Source of the DNA: Fredinandcohnia onubensis
GTDB lineage: Bacteria > Bacillota > Bacilli > Bacillales > Bacillaceae_L
Direction: 5' to 3'
Assembly (NCBI RefSeq): GCF_031181385.1
Contig: NZ_JAPSKV010000008.1
Span: 115,235-179,234, forward strand
Length of the DNA stretch: 64,000 nucleotides
Under the pieces are notes generated by a model, which did not search any database, was not told the DNA's origin, and saw only the letters and a list, made by a program, of their open reading frames with translations. The position numbers and the translations under genes are program-made. Shown here piece after piece: positions 16,023-22,589 of the stretch (within the stretch, counting starts at the first letter, position 1; each line of letters opens with the position of its first letter).

Positions 16023-17125
16023 TAGGAGGTCACTCCTTTTTTCATTTTAATATAGGGTCGTAGGAAATGGCTTGCAACTTTAAGCGGGTTAATGGTTTTT
16101 GACAACAATATCTTTTCTCCCCAATTTCCATGTAACAATCGAACGATTCGATCTATTCCTTCATTGGACAATTGCTCCATTACACGCCTTAACACGAGGC
16201 CATCTTCATAGCTTTGGCGAAGGGGCTCCATTAATTCTTCATAGTTTCCGTTTCCACATAAATCATAGGCAGCATTAACGCCACTTATAATAGAGGCATA
16301 CTGACCAAAACCCATAAAAGGCATCATTGTGCCAAAATTATTCCCAACGAAAAATGTATTCCCTATTCGAGGGGACATACAGATTCCCATTAAATATTTG
16401 GTAATTTGAAACTCATCCGTGATCGGTAATTCTTGCTTTAGCTGAGACTGTACCCTTCGGTAAAAGTTATCCCAAAGGTTATCGATATTTACATTTGCGT
16501 TCTCAGGGAAATCCGGTATAGCTAACGAAATATTCGCTTCTGTTTCTGAATATGGAATTAGAAAGCAATACCCGTACGGTGAAAAGTCGTAATCAATCCA
16601 GGCCATTACTGTATACCGATCAAAAGACCCTTCAACTGAAGCACCCTTTATTGATACCGATATATCTTCTCGAAAATTTTTTGCCTTTCTTGCGTAAGCT
16701 CCATCACCCGTTGCCAAAACGACATGAGTATATTCCTGTTGTAATTGTTCATATGTTTTTTCAGAGTTGTAATGGATAGGTGATTTAATTTGTTGTACTA
16801 ATTGTGACTCAAACGAATCTACTTCTCTGCCGCGAACATTTATGAAGCCGAGATGCCCCTCAATTACTGCTTTTTCATTTTTTGAGAAAAGCTCCATTTT
16901 CTGAATGCTTGATAAAGGTTTAAGATAGATCGCATAATCATTCGACAAGGAAGCGATACAATCCTGAACAGGTCGGGTGAAAATATCCATTAAGACCTCC
17001 CCGTTAACAAATCGATCGCCTACTTTGTCTCTTTTCTCAAAAATCGTTGGGGTAATTCCGTTCCTTTCAAGGGTTATTGCACACGCCAAACCCGAAAGTC
17101 CAGCGCCCATAATAGCGATTTCCAT
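16022..17125 (-). CDS. FAD-dependent oxidoreductase (geranylgeranyl-reductase-like)
   Basis: 367 residues. N-terminal dinucleotide-binding motif GAGLSGLACAITLERNGITPTIFEKR, then HVVLATGDGAY and the second FAD motif NTFFVGNNFGTMMPFMGFGQYASIISG near residue 280. No membrane segment. The layout fits the flavin monooxygenase / geranylgeranyl reductase group; the substrate is unknown. Start behind AGGAGG. It is coupled by TAATG overlap to the DUF3231 gene, so the two proteins probably act together. Confidence 0.85.
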   Translation of the reverse strand: MEIAIMGAGLSGLACAITLERNGITPTIFEKRDKVGDRFVNGEVLMDIFTRPVQDCIASLSNDYAIYLKPLSSIQKMELFSKNEKAVIEGHLGFINVRGREVDSFESQLVQQIKSPIHYNSEKTYEQLQQEYTHVVLATGDGAYARKAKNFREDISVSIKGASVEGSFDRYTVMAWIDYDFSPYGYCFLIPYSETEANISLAIPDFPENANVNIDNLWDNFYRRVQSQLKQELPITDEFQITKYLMGICMSPRIGNTFFVGNNFGTMMPFMGFGQYASIISGVNAAYDLCGNGNYEELMEPLRQSYEDGLVLRRVMEQLSNEGIDRIVRLLHGNWGEKILLSKTINPLKVASHFLRPYIKMKKGVTS

Positions 17126-17288
17126 TTTAATAAACTTCCTCCTAAAATGGCTACAGTACGAGCATTCCCTGTAAGTAAATAATAGATGTATCCATTTTTT
17201 CCAAATAACTGGATATTACAAAAAAAGTAAGGTACCTCCATTTTACGGATAATTGCAGTCATGCTACAAACAACTGGATAAATAAAAA

Positions 17289-17315
17289 CCGCAGAACCCT
17301 AATTGGGTCCTGCGG
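17289..17315 (-). terminator. Terminator of the azoreductase gene
   Basis: Stem CCGCAGAACCC / GGGTCCTGCGG with a 5-nt loop, followed on the minus strand by TTTTTATTT. Confidence 0.85.
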
Positions 17316-17404
17316 CTATTTAAACTCATTTTAAATATCTGTGTAAAAGGTATTTTGGTCCTAACCTTATTCTTAACTAGGATCAGGTATTAAAAAAAAT
17401 ATGA

Positions 17405-18037
17405 TTAAACCAATACTGCTGATAATTTTTTTGCTACAGCTTTAACTTTTTCTTGTCCTTCAGCAATAATATTTTCAGCTTGATCTGGTGCTGCTGCATG
17501 ACCTTCAATAACGACCTCATCGATGACTTCCATGCCGAATACGCCACCAACAACATTTTTAATATAAGTAGCAGCCATTTCCATTGGCGCACTTTCAGGT
17601 GTTGAGTAAATACCACCACGAGCACTTAGAACTACAGCTTTCTTGTCAGTCAATAATGGGACTAATTGACCATTTTCATCATATTTAAATGAATAACCTG
17701 CTTGGTACACATAGTCAATGAATGTTTGTAATTTAGCTGGGATTGTTAAATTCCATAGCGGGAATACGAATACCACTACGTCTGCAGCTGTTATAGCATC
17801 CATTGCTTTTTGTTTTGCAGCTAAAATACGTTGCTCGACGTCTGTCATTTCTTCGCCTGATTCTACTTTACCAAAAGCATTGAATAAATCTTGACCTAAG
17901 TAAGGCATGTCTTCTGCAAAAACATCATAAGTTGTTACATTTACACCCTCAATGTTATTCATGAAAGTCTCATACATTTTACTCGAAACAGCTTCTGAAG
18001 CTGGACGGTTATTTGCTTTTACTACTAATATATTCAT
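17405..18037 (-). CDS. azoR: FMN-dependent NADH-azoreductase
   Basis: 210 residues, flavodoxin-like fold. Typical AzoR segments are present: VVVFVFPLWNLTIPAKLQTFIDYV (FMN and active-site loop), AGYSFKYDENG and LSARGGIYS. It reduces azo dyes and, physiologically, quinones by two-electron transfer. Start behind GAAGGAG. A half-site TATCTCGAATT, similar to MhqR operators that control quinone-resistance azoreductases in B. subtilis, lies 36-46 bp upstream. It has its own terminator. Confidence 0.95.
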   Translation of the reverse strand: MNILVVKANNRPASEAVSSKMYETFMNNIEGVNVTTYDVFAEDMPYLGQDLFNAFGKVESGEEMTDVEQRILAAKQKAMDAITAADVVVFVFPLWNLTIPAKLQTFIDYVYQAGYSFKYDENGQLVPLLTDKKAVVLSARGGIYSTPESAPMEMAATYIKNVVGGVFGMEVIDEVVIEGHAAAPDQAENIIAEGQEKVKAVAKKLSAVLV

Positions 18038-18072
18038 TATATGAAAGTCTCCTTCATTATCTTAAAGTTGAT

Positions 18073-18083
18073 TATCTCGAATT
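18073..18083. promoter_or_regulatory. Possible MhqR-like half-site upstream of azoR
   Basis: TATCTCGAATT matches one arm of the MhqR operator known from B. subtilis; the second arm is poorly conserved. A better-formed palindrome precedes the SDR gene at 20705-20722. Confidence 0.35.
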
Positions 18084-18316
18084 AATGGTATATTGAAATA
18101 TGAACTAAGTCAACTCAATACACGTAATTCACAAATATTGGAACCTTTGTCCTATAAAGAATAATAGTTCTTTGGTATGAGAATTTATTACCAGTTAGAA
18201 ATTATATCAATATAATAAAATCTTTTTTTGAAAAAGCTCCAAAACTTAGCTCGTTTTTCTCTTTCTTTGTCGTAGGTCAAATTTTTGTGTAATTACCTGG
18301 AGATTGGACAGAAAAA

Positions 18317-18341
18317 AGCCCTGAATGAAAATTTCAGGGCT
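18317..18341 (-). terminator. Terminator of the SRPBCC gene
   Basis: Arms AGCCCTGAA(T) / TTTCAGGGCT, followed on the minus strand by TTTTTTC. Confidence 0.85.
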
Positions 18342-18409
18342 CTTTTAGCTATGGTATGGTTTGACGAGAAGTTATAAACTGAGGTTACAATATGAATTTC
18401 TTAGTCTTT

Positions 18410-18853
18410 TCAAATGGATTGGCGCTCAAGATTAGCTTTGATTTTTTTCAAATCCTTTATGTTTGCTCTCCTCATCATAACTGGCATGAAAAGGGACATG
18501 ATTTTATTGAATCCTTTTGGGTTACCTTTATTCTGTAAAATCATTCGAGTATGATTTTCGTCGATAGCTTGCCATGTATAAACCGTCTCCATTGGAAATG
18601 GACCATTTGCTGTTTTCATTGCAAATTTCTTCTGAGGAATAAATTCAACAATTTCATACACATACGCCAGCTCACGTCCAAGAAAACTTGCTTTAAAAGC
18701 AATTTGGGAACCAAGCCTTAATGGCTTTGGCGTCTTCCACTCTACAGATTTTATATTTACATACCATTCAGGTGCATGATCGGGATTTGTAGCATATTCT
18801 GATACCTTTGAAATTGGACAATTTATTGTAATTTCTGTTACTACATTTACCAT
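18410..18853 (-). CDS. SRPBCC (polyketide cyclase/START-like) protein
   Basis: 147 residues of a single SRPBCC domain: TEITINCPISKVSEYATNPDHAPEWYVNIKSVEW opening, a curved sheet in the middle and a long C-terminal helix rich in Lys/Arg. The fold binds hydrophobic ligands in an internal pocket; ligand unknown. It follows the ArsR-SRPBCC gene by 14 bp on the same strand and shares its promoter and terminator, so the two SRPBCC proteins are co-expressed. Confidence 0.85.
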   Translation of the reverse strand: MVNVVTEITINCPISKVSEYATNPDHAPEWYVNIKSVEWKTPKPLRLGSQIAFKASFLGRELAYVYEIVEFIPQKKFAMKTANGPFPMETVYTWQAIDENHTRMILQNKGNPKGFNKIMSLFMPVMMRRANIKDLKKIKANLERQSI

Positions 18854-18867
18854 CTTAGCCTCCTACT

Positions 18868-19644
18868 TCATTTCGTTTCAACGTAATTTTTTAGTAAAGT
18901 TCCCAGTAGGTAATTCCAGCCTTTGGAATGCTCCTCTTTCCAATGCTCTTGGATTACACCAGAGGCTGTATGAGAAAGTTGAAGCAAAGTCCCCCCCTCT
19001 TTTTCTAGGAGACGGTACGTATAGGCACTGTTTACGGCTCCTTGCATACCAAGGTGACCATGCAATCGAATTTCTTCCGGTACATTTACATAATACACAT
19101 TCCCCCAGATTGCTCCTTCATTTTCACCCCATTTTTCAATAAATTGGCCACCAGGGACGGGATCAAATGTAAAGTGAGATTTTACTCCTTTTGGAGCTAT
19201 TCGGAATTCCCACCAATCTTCTACTTGCTCGGTTAATGCCTTGAATACTTTTTCACGTGGTGCATTGATAAATAATTCCTGTTCAATACGAAAAACCTTT
19301 GAAGGTTCCATCTTATCATTTCCTCCTTTTTCATGTACCGCCATCCGTAAATTTAGTAACGAGTTCGCCGTGGATTCCATATACTTCTCAACCCAGCGGT
19401 TATGCATTTCTTGAAGTAGGACTGCATTAAGGAAGTTCCTTTTATATTTCCCTTCTCGCCGTACTAAGACCAAATTCCCTTCCTCTAAGATCTTTAAGTG
19501 TTTCATAATGGCATACCTAGTTACATCCGGAAAACAGTCGTTTAGCTCTCCCGTCGTTTTTGGTGAAACCTTGAGAATATCTAAAATTTCCCTTCGGATC
19601 GGATGTCCTAATGCTTTAAAAACAATTGAGAGTTCTTCACCCAT
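18868..19644 (-). CDS. ArsR-type regulator fused to SRPBCC/AHSA1 domain
   Basis: 258 residues. Residues 1-95 are an ArsR-like winged helix (ALGHPIRREILDIL, ELNDCFPDVTRYAIMKHLKILEEGNLV). A linker with EKGGNDK leads to an AHSA1/SRPBCC domain (about 115-258; FRIEQELFINAPREKVFKAL, KGWNYLLGTLL). No metal-binding Cys pair of classical ArsR is evident, so the SRPBCC pocket probably supplies the signal. A palindrome directly after its own -10 marks likely autorepression. First gene of a two-gene operon. Confidence 0.9.
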   Translation of the reverse strand: MGEELSIVFKALGHPIRREILDILKVSPKTTGELNDCFPDVTRYAIMKHLKILEEGNLVLVRREGKYKRNFLNAVLLQEMHNRWVEKYMESTANSLLNLRMAVHEKGGNDKMEPSKVFRIEQELFINAPREKVFKALTEQVEDWWEFRIAPKGVKSHFTFDPVPGGQFIEKWGENEGAIWGNVYYVNVPEEIRLHGHLGMQGAVNSAYTYRLLEKEGGTLLQLSHTASGVIQEHWKEEHSKGWNYLLGTLLKNYVETK

Positions 19645-19682
19645 TCCATCGATCCCTTCAAGTTTTTTCGGTAGGTGACTAA

Positions 19683-19709
19683 AAGGTCACACGTTTTTCA
19701 TGTGACCTT
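19683..19709. promoter_or_regulatory. Palindromic operator of the ArsR-SRPBCC gene
   Basis: Arms AAGGTCACACG and CATGTGACCTT (one mismatch) around a 5-nt centre, placed immediately after the -10 and so over the transcription start. It fits a homodimeric repressor site. Confidence 0.7.
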
Positions 19710-19738
19710 ATAGTAACATATCGGTTAACGCCTGTCAA
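19710..19738 (-). promoter_or_regulatory. Sigma-A promoter of the ArsR-SRPBCC operon
   Basis: On the minus strand TTGACA (19738-19733), exactly 17 bp, TACTAT (19715-19710), followed at once by the operator palindrome. Confidence 0.8.
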
Positions 19739-19799
19739 AAATACATAGAGAAATAAGGTAATTTAAAAATAAATATAAACTATCGTAATGAAAATATAA

Positions 19800-19829
19800 A
19801 AACTTGATTCAGGGTATGAATCAAGTTTT
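19800..19829 (-). terminator. Terminator of the SDR gene
   Basis: Stem AAACTTGATTC / GAATCAAGTTT with a 7-nt loop, followed on the minus strand by further T and A/T-rich sequence. Confidence 0.75.
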
Positions 19830-19880
19830 GTCATTTATTATATCTCAATAAAGAGAAATAAATTATCTACAGTTTTTTAA

Positions 19881-20651
19881 TTAAACATTATACAAAGCGC
19901 CATCGACTGTGAATGAAGAAGAACTTACATAAGAAGCTTCGTCAGAAAGAAGGAATGCAATTACGTTAGCTACCTCTTCTGGTTCACCGTAGCGTTTCAT
20001 TGGAACTGCATCGTTATAAGCTGCTTGCGCTGCTTCTGCTGCCCCTGGTGCAACATTTGACTCAATTTTACGCATCATTTGTGTATTAATTACACCTGGG
20101 TTTACTGTATTAACACGAACATTAAATGGTGCTGCCTCTAAAGCCGCAACTTTATTAATACCCATTACAGCATGTTTTGAAGAGTTATATAAGATCATGC
20201 TCGGTGATCCTATTAAACCAGCTACCGATGAAGTATTAACAATTGCACCAGATTTTTGTTCTTTCATTACTGGTAATACATATTTAAGACCAAAGAGTAC
20301 GCCTTTTACATTAATACCATAAACAAAATCAAAATCTTTCTCTGTAACTTCTTCAAGTGATTTAGCCGGGCCTTCAACACCTGCATTATTTACAAACCCA
20401 TCAATGCGCCCAAATTTTGAAACTGTTTGTTCAACATAATTTTTAACATTTTCTTCATTAGAAACATCAGCTTTTACCACTAAACTATTCTCTTCTGTTA
20501 AACCTAGCTCAGCTTGTACAGCTTTGATTGCGTCCTCATTTAAATCTACTAATACAACTTTTGCTTGTTCGTTCGCTAATTTTCGTACAACTTCTTTCCC
20601 GATACCGCCTGCTGCACCTGTAACAATAACTACTTTACCTTCAAAATTCAC
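19881..20651 (-). CDS. Short-chain dehydrogenase/reductase
   Basis: 256 residues, classical SDR. Cofactor motif VTGAAGGIGKEV, NNAGVEG, catalytic Ser in NTSSVAG and the YNSSK catalytic pair, then PGVINTQMM. D37 region (LVDLNEDA) favours NAD(H). Start is GTG behind GAGGAGAGG. The substrate is unknown; names such as 3-oxoacyl-ACP reductase or glucose dehydrogenase are generic for this class. A TATCTTG/CAAGATA palindrome upstream resembles an MhqR operator. Confidence 0.92.
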   Translation of the reverse strand: MNFEGKVVIVTGAAGGIGKEVVRKLANEQAKVVLVDLNEDAIKAVQAELGLTEENSLVVKADVSNEENVKNYVEQTVSKFGRIDGFVNNAGVEGPAKSLEEVTEKDFDFVYGINVKGVLFGLKYVLPVMKEQKSGAIVNTSSVAGLIGSPSMILYNSSKHAVMGINKVAALEAAPFNVRVNTVNPGVINTQMMRKIESNVAPGAAEAAQAAYNDAVPMKRYGEPEEVANVIAFLLSDEASYVSSSSFTVDGALYNV

Positions 20652-20704
20652 ATTAACCTCTCCTCATTTATTCGGATTAATTACTAAATAATCTCGAATT
20701 TAAT

Positions 20705-20722
20705 TATCTTGAATACAAGATA
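20705..20722. promoter_or_regulatory. Palindrome resembling an MhqR operator
   Basis: Arms TATCTTG and CAAGATA around AATA, about 54 bp upstream of the SDR start. A related TATCTCGAATT-like arm also lies at 20690-20700 (AATCTCGAATT). Confidence 0.5.
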
Positions 20723-20770
20723 TATTAATATTGTAATCCTACTATTTAGATAAATCAAAGAAAATGCTTA

Positions 20771-20814
20771 GCCTGCCTGCCCCAGCACACGCTAACGCTG
20801 ATGAGGGGAAGGCC
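20771..20814. repeat. GGCCTT/GCCTGCC-type imperfect inverted repeat
   Basis: GCCTGCCTGCCCCAGC pairs imperfectly with GATGAGGGGAAGGCCC. It lies after the HAD gene (minus strand) and resembles the other GGCCTG-type hairpins of this window. Confidence 0.4.
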
Positions 20815-20829
20815 CATGAGAAGCTTTTC

Positions 20830-21429
20830 TTATAAGTACGGAAAGACGTTCTTTCTGAAGTCACTATAGTTGTCAATGTGAAAGTCCGCCTCAATCTCCG
20901 GATTTTCAAAGGCAACGGTTTTGATTCCTAATTCTCGAGCAGGAATTAAATCTAACTCACGATCACCGATCACTAAATCAATTGGGTAATCCTTGATTAC
21001 ATGTTGATATGACGCTGCATGTGGTTTCCGCTCAAAGCCCTCTTCCTCGACTGAAACAACTACCTTAAAATAATGTAATAACTTGAATTTTCCCAAGAGG
21101 AACAGAGTCGACTCCTTATCGCGGTGTGTAACGATAAAATTGTCATCCGCAATTTGCAAAACCTCTTCTAGTTGTTCAAACGGCCGGCTGTCAAAGGAAT
21201 ATTGATTATAAAGCTTGATGTATTCCTCACGCTTACTTTCATCAATTCCATAATGCTGAAAGGCTACTTTTGAGTTGACCTTCAACCACTTTAGAACCTC
21301 TCTCGGATCCAAATCCTTGCCGCTTAAATGGATAAAACCTTTGACCAGGGCTGGATAGGTGTTAAACAATGTTCCGTCAAAATCCCATAGTATATTAATG
21401 TGAATCCCTCTCTCTTTTACATAGTACAT
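20830..21429 (-). CDS. HAD-IA family hydrolase (phosphoglycolate-phosphatase-like)
   Basis: About 190-200 residues. HAD motif I is ILWDFDGTLFNT, motif II FIVTHRD, motif III Lys in RKPHAASYQ and motif IV VIGDRELDLIPARELG, so it should be an active Mg-dependent phosphatase; substrate unknown. The start is uncertain. The coordinates use the nearest upstream ATG (21429), but the best ribosome binding site (GAGAGAGGG) is followed six bases later by ATT at 21399-21397, exactly where relatives begin with Met. An ATT start would make the true gene 20830-21399. Confidence 0.85.
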   Translation of the reverse strand: MYYVKERGIHINILWDFDGTLFNTYPALVKGFIHLSGKDLDPREVLKWLKVNSKVAFQHYGIDESKREEYIKLYNQYSFDSRPFEQLEEVLQIADDNFIVTHRDKESTLFLLGKFKLLHYFKVVVSVEEEGFERKPHAASYQHVIKDYPIDLVIGDRELDLIPARELGIKTVAFENPEIEADFHIDNYSDFRKNVFPYL

Positions 21430-21576
21430 ACCATTATAGGAATGATGCTCATGAAAATAAAGCTTTATGTACAAAGGCTTTCCGAAAAGTTTCCTATAAA
21501 CTATCAACGACTTTCAGAAATATGTATAAAAAAAGAAACTCGTCCGGATTTTAATTGAACAAGTTTCATCAGATTC

Positions 21577-21876
21577 TTATTTTATTGGAGATAGAGATCT
21601 TTTTAATGCTTCTAATTCCTCTTTGAGACGCTGATTTTCAGATTCAAGGTCTTGTGAGCCATTTGAAATAGTCTTTTCAAAAGGTAGTAGATTTACTTCA
21701 TACCAGCACTTTCCATCTGGTGATTCTGCCATGTCACACTTTTTCAAACTAGCTTTTGGAAACTTTTTTAACACATAGTCTGCTTCTTCCTGGGATAACC
21801 TTAACTCTCGAAAATATACATCATTGGCAAATGAATTCGTCAGGAATTCATCAAATGTTTCTTCTTTCGGTATCAT
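21577..21876 (-). CDS. Hypothetical small soluble protein
   Basis: 99 residues, start behind GGAGG. Acidic N-terminal helices (EETFDEFLTNSFANDVYF, SQEEADYVLKKFP), a short stretch with two Cys (KKCDMAESPDGKCWYEV) and a C-terminal coiled coil (LESENQRLKEELEALKRSL). No signal peptide or membrane segment. I do not recognise it. It sits between the HAD gene and the amidase gene on the same strand. Confidence 0.65.
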   Translation of the reverse strand: MIPKEETFDEFLTNSFANDVYFRELRLSQEEADYVLKKFPKASLKKCDMAESPDGKCWYEVNLLPFEKTISNGSQDLESENQRLKEELEALKRSLSPIK

Positions 21877-22091
21877 CCTTTTTCCTCCAATCAGCTAAAA
21901 AAACTACTCTACTCTATATATCTTTTTGAAACAGGATGGATTATCGATTATACTATCCACAGTCTTTTTAAATTTCTGTATTGAGTAAATAGACACTGTA
22001 GGTTCAAAAATCATGAACTCTATGAAAGCATCTATTTCATTCTATGCTTGTCTGACTTCTTCTATGTCAAATTTGACATAAAAACCCCAAG
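21877..22091. other. Gap between amidase and the 99-aa gene, with an 18-bp perfect palindrome
   Basis: It contains TATGTCAAATTTGACATA (22063-22080), an exact 18-bp palindrome just after the amidase stop. It may be an operator for the 99-aa gene or a weak terminator; no T-run follows it. Nothing else is evident. Confidence 0.5.
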
Positions 22092-22577
22092 CTAAGCTTT
22101 TGAGACACCTACTTGTGCGTTTTCCAGCAACGACCGAAATTCATTCATGTTAAATAACTTTCCTGGGCAGGTTGTATAGTCGAAGCCCTTCAGTTCTCGG
22201 TGCCCGAGAACATCCTTAGGCTGAAGTTGGTATTGTTCCATAAAATAGTGACAAATTTCAATTAAAGATGTAATCTGTGCTCTTGTAGGAAACTCGATAT
22301 CAAAGTCACCTGTTGCACAGATTCCAAGAGTTTTTCGATTATAACCGTACGTATGGGCTCCCACATGGGGTCCTCTGCCTTCGAAAATGGTTCCATTTTT
22401 TTCAATGAAATAGTTATATCCGATGCCGCTCCAGCCTCTTTCATTTTGATGAAATTGGTGTGTTTTTTCTAGTGTAAAGTCAACTCTTGATGTATGATGA
22501 ATGATCAATTTTTCAATTTTCTCTAATTCCTCAAACGGTTCCTTAAAATGCAAGTTGTTGGGCTTAATCGTAATCAT
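22092..22577 (-). CDS. PGRP/amidase_2 N-acetylmuramoyl-L-alanine amidase without signal peptide
   Basis: About 161 residues, a single amidase_2 domain like T7 lysozyme. Visible catalytic/zinc residues: His in LIIHHTS, Tyr in GIGYNYFI, His in VLGHRELKG and Cys in DYTTCPGKLF. It should cut between muramic acid and L-Ala in peptidoglycan. It has no signal peptide, membrane helix or wall-binding domain, so it is made in the cytoplasm. The ATG at 22577 fits TAGGTGA best; a GTG lies 9 bases upstream. It begins 12 bases after the STAND NTPase stop, with its ribosome site overlapping that stop, so the two are co-expressed. Confidence 0.9.
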   Translation of the reverse strand: MITIKPNNLHFKEPFEELEKIEKLIIHHTSRVDFTLEKTHQFHQNERGWSGIGYNYFIEKNGTIFEGRGPHVGAHTYGYNRKTLGICATGDFDIEFPTRAQITSLIEICHYFMEQYQLQPKDVLGHRELKGFDYTTCPGKLFNMNEFRSLLENAQVGVSKA

Positions 22578-22589
22578 GCTGCTCACCTA

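Noticed and set aside
22092..22586. Amidase as part of a prophage lysis cassette
   Set aside because: No holin, tail or other phage gene lies nearby; the coupled neighbour is a STAND NTPase. Not fully excluded.
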